Positions 18,265 to 26,197 of a DNA stretch of 61,959 nucleotides are shown here, in pieces (positions within the stretch are counted from its first letter, which is position 1; each line of letters opens with the position of its first letter). The notes beneath the pieces are model-generated. The model searched no databases. It saw nothing but the letters and a program-made list of their open reading frames with translations, and was not told where the DNA came from. Location: NCBI RefSeq assembly GCF_023130475.1, contig NZ_JAKHEX010000016.1, positions 1 to 61,959 of the forward strand. Reading direction: 5' to 3'. Both the position numbers and the translations under genes were made by a program. The stretch comes from Aciditerrimonas ferrireducens. Its GTDB lineage: Bacteria; Actinomycetota; Acidimicrobiia; Acidimicrobiales; UBA8190.

Positions 18265-20257
18265 GCTCCTCGGCCAGGACGCTCAAGACCTCGGGGTCCT
18301 CGAGCCCCGAGGTGTCCCCGGTGGCCGTGCCCGTCGTGGCCAGCTCCTGGAGGAGACGCCGGACGATCTTGCCGGAGCGGGTCCGGGGCATGGTCGAGAC
18401 GACCAGCACGGCCTCTGGCCGGGCGATGGGCCCGATGGCCTGGACGAGGCGCTCGGCCAGCTGGTCGGGGTCCAGGGGGGCTGGGGCGTCGGCCGCCTGG
18501 GTGACGAAGGCCAGGGGCACCTGGCCCTTCTCGGGGTGGGGCACCCCGACCACGGCCGCCTCGGCCACCCCGGGGGCGCCGAGCAGGGCGCTCTCCATCT
18601 CCATGGTCGAGAGGCGGTGGGCGGCGACGTTGATGACCCCGTCGACCCGGCCGACCACCCAGAGGTGGCCGTCCTCGTCCTCCAAGGCGGCGTCGGCCGA
18701 GTCGTAGCGGTCCGGGCCGAACCGGCTGAAGTACTGGGCCCGGTAACGCTCGGGGTCGCCCCAGATGCCCCGGAAGAGGCCGGGGAAGGGCTGGGTGAGG
18801 GTCAGGTAGCCCACCTGGCCCCGGCGGACCGGGCGGCCCTCATCGTCGACGATCTCGTAGCGGTGGCCCGGCAGGGCCATGCCGCAGGACCCGGGCTTCG
18901 CCGGGGTGACCCCGGCCACCGAGGAGGCCCAGGCGCTGCCGGTCTCGCTCTGCCCGTAGGTGTTGTTGATCTCCAGCCGGCCGTGGCCGAGGTGCTCCTG
19001 GGCCCACCACCAGGTGGGGGCGTCCAGGGGCTCGCCGACCAGGGCCAGGAGCTCGAGGCGGGAGAGGTCGTGGCCCGCCGCCCAGCGGTCCCCGGCCCGG
19101 GCCAGCATGCGGACGAGGGTGGGGGCGGTGAAGACCTTCGTGGCCTCGAAGCGCTCGCAGAGCTCGTAGAAGCGGGCCGGGGTGGGGTAGTCCAGGGCGC
19201 CCTCGACCGCCAGGCAGCTGGCCCCCATGGCCAGGGCTCCGACGATCTCGAAGATCGGGAAGGTCAACCAGCCGCAGTCGGCGGTGCACCAGTAGCGCTC
19301 GGCGGGCGCCAGGTCCAGCGAGAGCTTGCAGTTGTGGTAGGCGGCCACGAGGAATCCCATGCCGCTGTGGATGAGGCCCTTGGGCTTCGCGGTGGTCCCC
19401 GAGGTGTAGATGAGGAAGCCGGGCTCGTTGGCCTCCAGGGCCACGGGCTCGGCCTCGCTGGTGGTCTGGGCGAGCAGCTCGTCGAAGAAGACGTCCCGGC
19501 CGGGCCGCATGGGGACGTCGGCCAGGCCCGAACGGCGGACCACCACCACGTGCCGGACACTGGGCAGCTCGTCGAGGACCTGGTCCACGGTGGCCTTCAG
19601 GGGCAGGGGACGGCCCCGTCGCCAGGTCTGGTCGCAGGTGACCACCACCTTGGCGCCCGTGTCGACGATCCGGTCGGCCAGGGCTTGGGGGGAGAAGCCC
19701 GAGAAGACGATGTTGTAGAGCGCCCCGATGCGGAAGCAGGCATGCACGGCGGCGAAGGTCTCGAGGAGGTTCGGCAGGAAGATGGCCACCACGTCGCCCC
19801 GACCGACCCCCAGGTCCGTGAGGGCCTGGGCGAAGCGGGCGGTGGTCGCCCGCAGCTCCTCGTAGGTCCAGGAACGCTCGGTCCCGTCCTCCCCGACCCA
19901 GTGGACCGCCAGGCGGTCCGGGTCGGCCTCGGCCCAGCGGTCCACGCAGTTCACCGACACGTTGCCCGTCGCCCCGGGGAAGTAGGCGAAACCCTCGGCC
20001 AGGCTCCCGATCAGCGGGCTGGCCGGCGGCCACCCCGAGGACCAGCGCAGCTCGCTCGCCACCTCGGCCCAGTAGGCGCCAGGGTCGGCGGCGGCCCGTT
20101 CGGCGAGGGCCAGGACGTCCTCTGGGGTGCGGAGCCCCAAGCGGCCCGAGGCGGGGCGGGGCGGGGGCACGAGCCGGCTCTCCTTCACCATGGCCGGCAC
20201 GTCTTCGAAGCCAGCGGGCGTCCCAGTGGCGGCGGACGACGACCGATCAGCAGCCAT
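18248..20257 (-). CDS. Acetyl/propionyl-CoA synthetase-like AMP-forming ligase
   Basis: ANL-family ligase of 669 aa with the ACS cap region (NVSVNCVDRW), P-loop IYTSGTTAKPKG, NTYGQSETG, and the C-terminal catalytic Lys in RTRSGKIVRR. Length and N-terminus match acetyl-/propionyl-CoA synthetases rather than long-chain ligases, and the W of CGWLTFPIFEI resembles the short-chain pocket. In the cytosol it would activate short fatty acids with ATP and CoA. The start has a purine-rich GGGGGAGGGG a few bases upstream. Transcription is opposite to the box operon, and the 3' ends overlap. Confidence 0.86.
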   Translation of the reverse strand: MAADRSSSAATGTPAGFEDVPAMVKESRLVPPPRPASGRLGLRTPEDVLALAERAAADPGAYWAEVASELRWSSGWPPASPLIGSLAEGFAYFPGATGNVSVNCVDRWAEADPDRLAVHWVGEDGTERSWTYEELRATTARFAQALTDLGVGRGDVVAIFLPNLLETFAAVHACFRIGALYNIVFSGFSPQALADRIVDTGAKVVVTCDQTWRRGRPLPLKATVDQVLDELPSVRHVVVVRRSGLADVPMRPGRDVFFDELLAQTTSEAEPVALEANEPGFLIYTSGTTAKPKGLIHSGMGFLVAAYHNCKLSLDLAPAERYWCTADCGWLTFPIFEIVGALAMGASCLAVEGALDYPTPARFYELCERFEATKVFTAPTLVRMLARAGDRWAAGHDLSRLELLALVGEPLDAPTWWWAQEHLGHGRLEINNTYGQSETGSAWASSVAGVTPAKPGSCGMALPGHRYEIVDDEGRPVRRGQVGYLTLTQPFPGLFRGIWGDPERYRAQYFSRFGPDRYDSADAALEDEDGHLWVVGRVDGVINVAAHRLSTMEMESALLGAPGVAEAAVVGVPHPEKGQVPLAFVTQAADAPAPLDPDQLAERLVQAIGPIARPEAVLVVSTMPRTRSGKIVRRLLQELATTGTATGDTSGLEDPEVLSVLAEELSRRS

Positions 20258-20371
20258 GGCCCCTCCCCCTTCGCGACCTGGGCCTGACGCTAGGACGCCC
20301 AGGCCGCCGGCTGCAACGGGTCGTTACCTCGTCGTCCCTCCCCCTTTCGGCCCGAGCGAACGGGGGGAGAA

Positions 20372-20419
20372 GGCGCCCCACCCGGGCAGTGGGGGAGGGG
20401 GCTGTCCGGGTGGGGCGCC
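20372..20419 (-). terminator. Hairpin downstream of the DUF302 gene
   Basis: The arms 20372-20389 (GGCGCCCCACCCGGGCAG) and 20402-20419 pair over 18 bp with one wobble, leaving a 12-nt loop. It lies 41 bp beyond the DUF302 stop codon on the minus strand and before the synthetase promoter, so it is probably a terminator without a clear U-tract. Confidence 0.65.
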
Positions 20420-20460
20420 GGGTGCGGTGACGTGGGGGTGCGGCGACCGGTGAGGCCGGC

Positions 20461-20880
20461 TCAGCTGGCGGTGCTCACCGCCGGAGCCGGTGTCCCCGAG
20501 CTGGCCTGGAGGGCGCTCACCGCCTGGTCGAGGGCACCCTTGGCCTCGGCTGCCAGGGCCGCCAGCTCAGGTCCAGGAAGCAGCTCCTCGGGGTCGGCGA
20601 CCGTCACGGTGGTCCGGCCCGGGGTGGTCTCCTCGAGGACCACGTTGCAGGGCAGCAGCAAGGCCACCTGGGGATCGGCCTCGAGGGCCCGGTGCGCGTA
20701 GCTGGGGTTGCAGGCACCGAGGATCTTGAGGGGCGGGCGCTCGACCCCCAGCTTGGCCCGCAGGGTGCCGGCCACGTCGATCTCGGTCAGCACCCCGAAA
20801 CCGGCGCTGGCCAGGGCCTCGCGGACCTGGGCCTCGGCCTCGGGCAGGGGGCGGTCCAGGGTGGTGCGAATGCCGTGCAT
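20461..20880 (-). CDS. DUF302-domain protein
   Basis: Small soluble protein, 139 aa, with the diagnostic DUF302 stretch LKILGACNPSYAH and VALLLPCNVVLEE. The family function is not established; the conserved Cys and compact alpha/beta fold have led to suggestions of redox or metal roles. A strong GAGGAGG ribosome site precedes the ATG. The gene upstream on the same strand encodes a thioredoxin (97 bp apart), so the two may be co-transcribed in redox metabolism. A clear hairpin terminator lies downstream. Confidence 0.85.
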   Translation of the reverse strand: MHGIRTTLDRPLPEAEAQVREALASAGFGVLTEIDVAGTLRAKLGVERPPLKILGACNPSYAHRALEADPQVALLLPCNVVLEETTPGRTTVTVADPEELLPGPELAALAAEAKGALDQAVSALQASSGTPAPAVSTAS

Positions 20881-20977
20881 GGCTCCTCCTCTCGCTCCAG
20901 GGCCCGGTGAGCCGGCGCCCGCCGGGCCTGGTCAGGGGTCTCCCGTCCCGACGACGGGGGTGCGGCGGTGGTGTCGC

Positions 20978-21358
20978 TCAGCGGCTGGCGGCCTCGGCGG
21001 CCTCGGCCTCGGCCAGCTGGCGGCGCACCTCGTCCATGTCCAGACCCTCGACCGCCTCGATCAGCTGCTCGAGGGCCGAGCCCGGCAGGGCTCCGGGCTG
21101 GGCGTAGAGCAGGACCTGGTCCCGGAAGACCATGAGGGTTGGGATGGACATGATCCCGAAGCGGGCGGCCAGCTCCGGCTCGGCCTCGGTGTCGACCTTG
21201 GCGAACACGATGTCCGGGTGGGCCTCAGAGGCCTGCTCGAACACCGGGGCGAACATCCGGCACGGGCCGCACCAGGCCGCCCAGAAGTCCACGAACACGA
21301 TCGGGTTGCCGTTCACGACCTCGTCGAACGTCGCTGCGGTCAGGGCTTTGGTGGCCAT
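20978..21358 (-). CDS. Thioredoxin
   Basis: Thioredoxin fold of 126 aa with the active site FWAAWCGPCRMFAP, the cis-Pro loop SIPTLMVF and the usual charged helices. The C-terminal ~25 residues form an Ala/Glu-rich helical tail beyond the normal fold. I chose ATG 21358, because GGAGG lies 8 bp upstream and family similarity begins there; the longer reading from 21469 has no resemblance. It would act as a cytosolic disulfide reductase. The DUF302 gene follows. Confidence 0.92.
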   Translation of the reverse strand: MATKALTAATFDEVVNGNPIVFVDFWAAWCGPCRMFAPVFEQASEAHPDIVFAKVDTEAEPELAARFGIMSIPTLMVFRDQVLLYAQPGALPGSALEQLIEAVEGLDMDEVRRQLAEAEAAEAASR

Positions 21359-21512
21359 GGGAAGAAACCTCCACATGTCGCCGCCGACCTGGCGACGACA
21401 CCGAGGACAACCCAGAAACCCTCTGGGGTATTCCCAGCACGGGTGGCGTCCCCTCGGGACGGGGCCCACCGCGTCGGGTCGGTCGGGCAGGGAACGGTTC
21501 CGCTCTTGGCGG

Positions 21513-22703
21513 TCAGCGGGGCCAGGGGGTGTCGAAGCCCTTGGGCAGACGGTCCAGGGGCCACTCGAGGAGCCGGACCGCCTGGGCGCAGGCGAACCGG
21601 TCGGTCATGCCGGCCACGTAGCTGACTGCCCGGCGCAGCCGCTCCTCGTCAGTGTCGTCGGTCTCGGCGCCCGGCAGGTCCTCGGGGTGGCCGACGTAGT
21701 GCTCGACCAGGGCCCGCAGCAACCCCTCGACCGCCCGGGCCTGGGCCAGGGAGTCGGGCCGCAGGTAGATGCGCTCGTAGTTCCAGGCCCGCAGGGCGCC
21801 GAGGGTCTCGGCCATGGGCTCGCTCATCCCCACCACCCCGGCCTCCTGGCTGGTCCGCACCACGTCCTCCACGAAGCGGGCCAGCTGCGTGGAGCGGCGC
21901 CGACCGACTCGCTCGACCACCAGCCCGGGCAGGTCGGCCAGGTCGACCACCCCGGCCCGGCTGGCGTCCTCGGCGTCGTGGGTGGTGTAGGCGATCCGGT
22001 CGGCGAGCGCGCAGACCTCGCCCTCGGGGGTCCGGGGTGCAGGGCGGGACCAGCTGTGGTTCCGGATCCCGTCGCTCACCTCCCGGGTCAGGTTCAACGG
22101 GGCCAGCGTCACGTCGGCCCCCCAGGGGGCGTGGTCGAACCCGCCGGGGACCAGCGGGTCGAGGGCGTCCTCGCTGGCGTGCCCGAAGGGGCCGTGGCCG
22201 CAGTCGTGCCCCAGGGCGATGGCCTCGGCCAAGGTCTCGTGCAGGCCCAGGGCGGCGGCGATGGCCCGGGCCACCTGGGCGACCTCCAGGGCATGGGTCA
22301 GCCGGGTCCGCTGGTGGTCGTCGGGGAACACGAACACCTGGGTCTTGCCGGCCAGGCGCCTAAAGGCCGGGGAGTGCAGGATTCGGTCCCGGTCCCGCTC
22401 GAAGCAGGTCCGCCACGGGTCCGGCTCCTCGGGCCGGGGCCGCTCGCCCGCTCCCCGGGCCCGCGTGGCACCCGGCGCCAGGCGCTCATCCTCCAGGGCT
22501 TCCCGGGTTTCTCGATCGAGCACCCGCAGCGGACCCAGGGCCACGGTCTCACCGGCGTGGGCCCGCCGCAGGCCCGGCCGCTGCCCGCCGTGGCCGTCCA
22601 TGGTGGCCGCCCAGCGTCGGGCCCGGTCCGACGGGACGAGCCCGTTGTGGACTTGGAACGGCGTCGGGGCCGGGGCGTCGGCGCGCTGATTCGGGGCGGG
22701 CAT
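21513..22703 (-). CDS. dgt: Deoxyguanosinetriphosphate triphosphohydrolase-like protein
   Basis: HD-domain dNTPase of 396 aa. Core motifs are RLTHALEVAQVAR (first metal His), LGHDCGHGPFGH (HD pair) and DRIAYTTHDAEDA. FRRLAGKTQVFVFPDDHQRTRLTH is typical of bacterial Dgt-like proteins. It splits dNTPs to deoxynucleoside and triphosphate and so adjusts dNTP pools; some relatives restrict phages. The first 95 residues are a variable extension rich in Arg and Pro. It diverges from the DUF3107 gene. A weak CACACT-N7-ATG could make it leaderless. Confidence 0.88.
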   Translation of the reverse strand: MPAPNQRADAPAPTPFQVHNGLVPSDRARRWAATMDGHGGQRPGLRRAHAGETVALGPLRVLDRETREALEDERLAPGATRARGAGERPRPEEPDPWRTCFERDRDRILHSPAFRRLAGKTQVFVFPDDHQRTRLTHALEVAQVARAIAAALGLHETLAEAIALGHDCGHGPFGHASEDALDPLVPGGFDHAPWGADVTLAPLNLTREVSDGIRNHSWSRPAPRTPEGEVCALADRIAYTTHDAEDASRAGVVDLADLPGLVVERVGRRRSTQLARFVEDVVRTSQEAGVVGMSEPMAETLGALRAWNYERIYLRPDSLAQARAVEGLLRALVEHYVGHPEDLPGAETDDTDEERLRRAVSYVAGMTDRFACAQAVRLLEWPLDRLPKGFDTPWPR

Positions 22704-22896
22704 CGACCCCAGTGTGGCTCGGCCCTGTGACGGCCGCCGGGGCCCGGCCGGGGCCCTGCGGGGAGGGCCCGGTCAGGGGGCTCGGTCAGAGGGCCCGCGG
22801 GGAGGGCCCGAGCGGGCAGGGGGGTATCGTCGGCGGGGTGCCGGCGACCCGGCACGGCCGGCCGAGGAAGGGCCGCGGAGGGAAGGAGCCTGCCAG

Positions 22897-23133
22897 GTGG
22901 ACGTGCGGATCGGGATCGCCCAGAGCGTGAAGGAGTTGGAGGTGGACCTGGGCGACGGCGTGGAGCGCGACGCCGTGCTGGAGGAGATCGACCAGGCCCT
23001 GAAGGCGGCGGACGGGGTGCTCTGGCTGACGGACCGCAAGGGCCGGCGGGTCGGGGTGCCGGTGGCCAAGGTGGCCTACGTGGAGATCGGGGCCCCGGCC
23101 ACCGAACGGCGGGTGGGCTTCGGGGCGCCCTGA
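22897..23133 (+). CDS. DUF3107 family small protein
   Basis: The 78-aa protein VDVRIGIAQSVKELEVDL... with YVEIG near the end is a full DUF3107 protein, an actinobacterial family without known function. The start is GTG 22897, set by GGAAGGAG (22881-22888) eight bases upstream. A longer reading in the frame is low-complexity. It leads an operon-like series with two ArsA-type ATPases, a PHP protein and a PdtaS-type kinase. The upstream 190 bp separate it from the divergent dgt gene. Confidence 0.85.
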   Translation: MDVRIGIAQSVKELEVDLGDGVERDAVLEEIDQALKAADGVLWLTDRKGRRVGVPVAKVAYVEIGAPATERRVGFGAP

Positions 23134-23143
23134 GTCTCCGGCC

Positions 23144-24097
23144 GTGCCCGTGCCCGGCCTGCTCGATCGCCGCCTGCTCTTCGTGACCGGCAAGGGCGGG
23201 GTCGGCAAGACCACCGTGGCCTGCGCGCTCGCCCTGCTCGGTGCCGGGGAGGGCCGGCGCACCCTGCTCTGCGAGGTCGACGCCAAGGGCGACGTGACCG
23301 CCCAGCTGGAGGTCGACCCGGTGGGGTTCGAGGCGAGGGAGGTCCTGGGGGGCCTGTGGGCCATGGCCATGGACACCGAAGCCTCCCTGCGCGAGTACCT
23401 GCGGCTGCAGCTGAAGGTGCCCATCGTGGGCCGCATCGGACCCCTGGCCAAGGCCTTCGACTTCGTGGCCACCGCTGCCCCGGGGGTCAAGGAGATCCTG
23501 ACCGTCGGGAAGTTCTGCTACGAGGTCCGCGAGGACCACTACGACCTCGTGGTGGTCGACGCGTCGGCCACCGGCCACGTGGTGGGGCAGCTGAGCGCCC
23601 CCCAGGCCATCAACGAGCTGGTCAAGGTGGGCCTGGTGCGGACCCAGACCGACTGGATGCTGGCCCTGCTCTCGGACCCGGCGGTGACCGGCTTGGTGGT
23701 GGTGACCACGCCGGAGGAGATGCCGGTGAACGAGACCCTCGAGCTGGCCGAACGGGTGCGGCGGGAGACCACGGTGACGCTGTGCGCCGTGGTGGCCAAC
23801 CGGGTCCTGCCCGAGCTCTTCGGCGCCGGGGAGGAGGAGGTCTTCGAGGCCCTCCGGCAGGCGGCCGGGCGGCGGGCCCTGCGTCGGCTGGTGCCCGGGG
23901 ACCCCGAGCCGGTCCTCGAGGCCGCCCGCCTGGCGGTCACCTTGCGGCGAACCCGGGCCGAGCACCTGGCCCGGCTGCGGGCTGGCCTGCCCGAGGGGGT
24001 CCAGCTGGCCTACGTGCCCGAGCTCTTCACCCGCAGCCACGGCCGCCGCCAGGTCCGGCGGGTCGCCCAGCATCTGGCCGAGGAGCTGGTCACGTGA
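23144..24097 (+). CDS. ArsA/Get3-like ATPase, first of a tandem pair
   Basis: P-loop ATPase of 317 aa with the deviant Walker A motif VTGKGGVGKTT near residues 14-24. The switch region is DLVVVDASATGHVVGQL, and the protein ends with RRVAQHLAEELVT. It belongs to the paired ArsA-like proteins of Actinobacteria (Rv3679/Rv3680 type), where two different subunits occur side by side. The metal-binding Cys of true arsenite pumps are not apparent, so I would not call it an arsenic pump. A GTG start lies 10 bp after DUF3107. The stop overlaps the second ATPase gene by 4 bp. Confidence 0.85.
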   Translation: MPVPGLLDRRLLFVTGKGGVGKTTVACALALLGAGEGRRTLLCEVDAKGDVTAQLEVDPVGFEAREVLGGLWAMAMDTEASLREYLRLQLKVPIVGRIGPLAKAFDFVATAAPGVKEILTVGKFCYEVREDHYDLVVVDASATGHVVGQLSAPQAINELVKVGLVRTQTDWMLALLSDPAVTGLVVVTTPEEMPVNETLELAERVRRETTVTLCAVVANRVLPELFGAGEEEVFEALRQAAGRRALRRLVPGDPEPVLEAARLAVTLRRTRAEHLARLRAGLPEGVQLAYVPELFTRSHGRRQVRRVAQHLAEELVT

Positions 24098-25268
24098 GCC
24101 CCCCGGCGCGGGGCACCGCACGCGGCCGCCCGTCCCCCGCCCCGTCCCTCGGCGGTCTGCTGGCCTCGAAGGAGATCGTGGTGGCCTGCGGGCCCGGCGG
24201 GGTGGGCAAGACCACCACGGCGGCCGCCGCTGCGGCCACCGCCGCGGTGCGTTCGGGAGGCCGGGTGCTCGTGCTCACCGTGGACCCGGCCCGGCGGCTG
24301 GCCGACGCGCTGGGGGTCAAGGGCATCGGCAACGAGGCGGTCCGGGTTCCTCCCGAGGCCTTCGCCGCCGCCGGGGTCCATCCGAAGGGCGAGCTGTGGG
24401 CCGCCATGCTCGACACGAAGCAGTCCTGGGACGACCTGGTCCGCCGGCACGCCCCCGACGCCCGGACCCGGGAGCAGATCCTGGCCAACCCCCTGTACCG
24501 GAACATCTCGGGTCGTTTCGTCCAGAGCCACGACTACATCGCCATGGAGCGGCTCTACGAGCTGCACGCCGAGGGCTGCTACGACCTGCTGGTGGTCGAC
24601 ACCCCCCCGTCCCGCAACGCCCTGGACTTCCTCGACGCCCCGGCCCGGATGGCCGACTTCTTCTCGAGCCGGCTGCTGCGCTGGCTCATCGTCCCGTACC
24701 GGTCCCGGCTGGTGAACGTCGCCTCCCGCCCTTTCTACCAGGTGGCCGACCGGATCCTCGGCAGCCAGTTCCTCTCGGACATCGCCGAGTTCTTCATCCT
24801 CTTCCAGTCCATGTACGACGGGTTCGTGACGCGGGCCAAGGCGGTGGAGCGGCTTCTGGCCGATCGGCGCACCAGCTTCCTCGTGGTCTCGACCCTCGAG
24901 CCCACCCCCCTGCGGGAGGCCGAGACCTTCGTCGGCGCCCTCGAGGCCCGGGGCCTGCACCTCGGGGCCATGGTCCTCAACAAGGTCCTGCCCCCGTTCC
25001 TCCTCGACCCGGCCGGTGCCCAGGCCGCCGAGGCGTTCGTGCGCGACCACGAACGGCTCGCCAAGGCCCTGGCCGGCGAGCTGCCGGGGATCCCGAAGGC
25101 GCAGGCAGCCCAGCTGGCCCGGGTCCTCCAGACCGTGGGCCGGAGCTTCTCGGACTACCGGCTGGTGGCCGAACGGGAGCAGGAGCAGCGAGCCGAGCTC
25201 TCGCGGGCGCCCGAGGTGCTGGTCAGCGTGCCCTGCTGGCGCTCGGCGAGCGGCTCTGGCCCCGCTGA
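24094..25268 (+). CDS. ArsA/Get3-like ATPase, second of the pair, 3' end frameshifted
   Basis: The P-loop VACGPGGVGKTTTAAA (near residues 30-45), the LTVDPARRLADALGV stretch and DLLVVDTPPSRNALDFLDAP mark it as the partner of the preceding ATPase. The normal frame reads to VLVSVP (about 25230) and then becomes RSASGSGPAEG with no stop, running on to 27756 through the next two genes. The expected C-terminal motif, ALLALGERLWPR followed by TGA at 25266-25268, is present one frame over. A small indel near 25225-25240 therefore broke the end, either in the genome or in the assembly. The coordinates given use the restored stop. The ATPase core is intact. Confidence 0.75.
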
Positions 25269-25295
25269 GGGCCGAGGCCCTCGGCGGGAGGACCG

Positions 25296-25301
25296 TAGGA
25301 T
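25296..25301 (+). promoter_or_regulatory. -10 box of the PHP gene, leaderless type
   Basis: TAGGAT is followed by 5 nt and then the GTG start at 25307. The nearest purine-rich sequence, GGGAGG, is 15 bp away, too far for a ribosome site. A leaderless transcript starting at or next to the GTG is likely, giving the PHP-pdtaS pair its own promoter. Confidence 0.55.
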
Positions 25302-25306
25302 TTGGC

Positions 25307-26197
25307 GTGCTCGACTACCACCTGCACCTGTGGCCGCACGGCCAGGCGGACCAGGAGCCGACGGTGGCGCAGGTGGCCGCCTACTGGGAACGGGCCCAGG
25401 CGGTCGGAGTGGTGGAGATCGCCCTCACCGAGCACCTCTTCCGCTTCGCCCAGGCCGACCGGTTGCTGCGGGGCTTCTGGGAGCTCGAGCCCGACCCGGC
25501 GCTGCGGGCCTCCATGGCCCGCTACTGGGACGAGCACGCCCGGGCCGACCTGGAGGCCTACGCGGCCTGTGCCCTGGCCTGCCGGGCCGAAGGGCTGCCG
25601 GTGGTCCTGGGCCTCGAGGTCGACTACTACCCGGGGCGGATGGACGAGGTGGCCGAGCTGCTGGCCGGCTACCCCTTCGACGTCCTGCTCGGCTCGGTCC
25701 ACTGGCTGGGGGTCTGGCGCTTCGACGACCTCGACGACCCGGTCTCGGCGGCGGTCTGGGAGGAGGCGAAGGTCGACGAGGTCTGGGCCCGCTACGCCGA
25801 GGCGGTGGCCGAGCTGGCGGCCACGGGGACCTGCGACGTGCTGGCCCACCTGGACCTCGTGAAGGTGGCGGCCCGCCGGCCGGCTGCCCCCGAGGTCCAC
25901 TGGGACCGGCTCGCCGAGGCGGCGGCCGTCGGGGGCCTGGCCGTCGAGGTCTCCTCGGCCGGGTGGCGCAAGCCGGCGGCCGAGGCCTACCCGGCGCCAC
26001 CCCTCCTCGGCCGGCTCCTGCGGGCCGGGGTGCCCCTCACGACCGCTTCGGACGGGCACCGCCTGGCGGACGTGGCCGACCGGGCGCCCGACCTGCAGCG
26101 ATGGCTGTGGGCGGCGGGGGTCCGGGAGCTCTGCGGCTTCCGGGGTCGGGTCCCGCGCCCGGTGCCCTTGGCGCGGCCCGAGGGCACGGGCCGATGA
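25307..26197 (+). CDS. PHP-domain phosphoesterase, histidinol-phosphatase-like
   Basis: The metal-binding PHP motifs appear in order: DYHLHLW at the N-terminus, ALTEHLFRF, GLEVDYYPG, GSVHWLG, DVLAHLDLVK and SDGHRLADVA. This fits the PHP family that includes HisK-type histidinol phosphatases. The 296-aa length is normal. Whether it serves histidine synthesis cannot be said, because no his genes are nearby. The GTG start immediately precedes the metal motif and follows a leaderless-type -10. The stop overlaps the pdtaS-like gene in an ATGA, so the two are translationally coupled. Confidence 0.83.
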   Translation: MLDYHLHLWPHGQADQEPTVAQVAAYWERAQAVGVVEIALTEHLFRFAQADRLLRGFWELEPDPALRASMARYWDEHARADLEAYAACALACRAEGLPVVLGLEVDYYPGRMDEVAELLAGYPFDVLLGSVHWLGVWRFDDLDDPVSAAVWEEAKVDEVWARYAEAVAELAATGTCDVLAHLDLVKVAARRPAAPEVHWDRLAEAAAVGGLAVEVSSAGWRKPAAEAYPAPPLLGRLLRAGVPLTTASDGHRLADVADRAPDLQRWLWAAGVRELCGFRGRVPRPVPLARPEGTGR

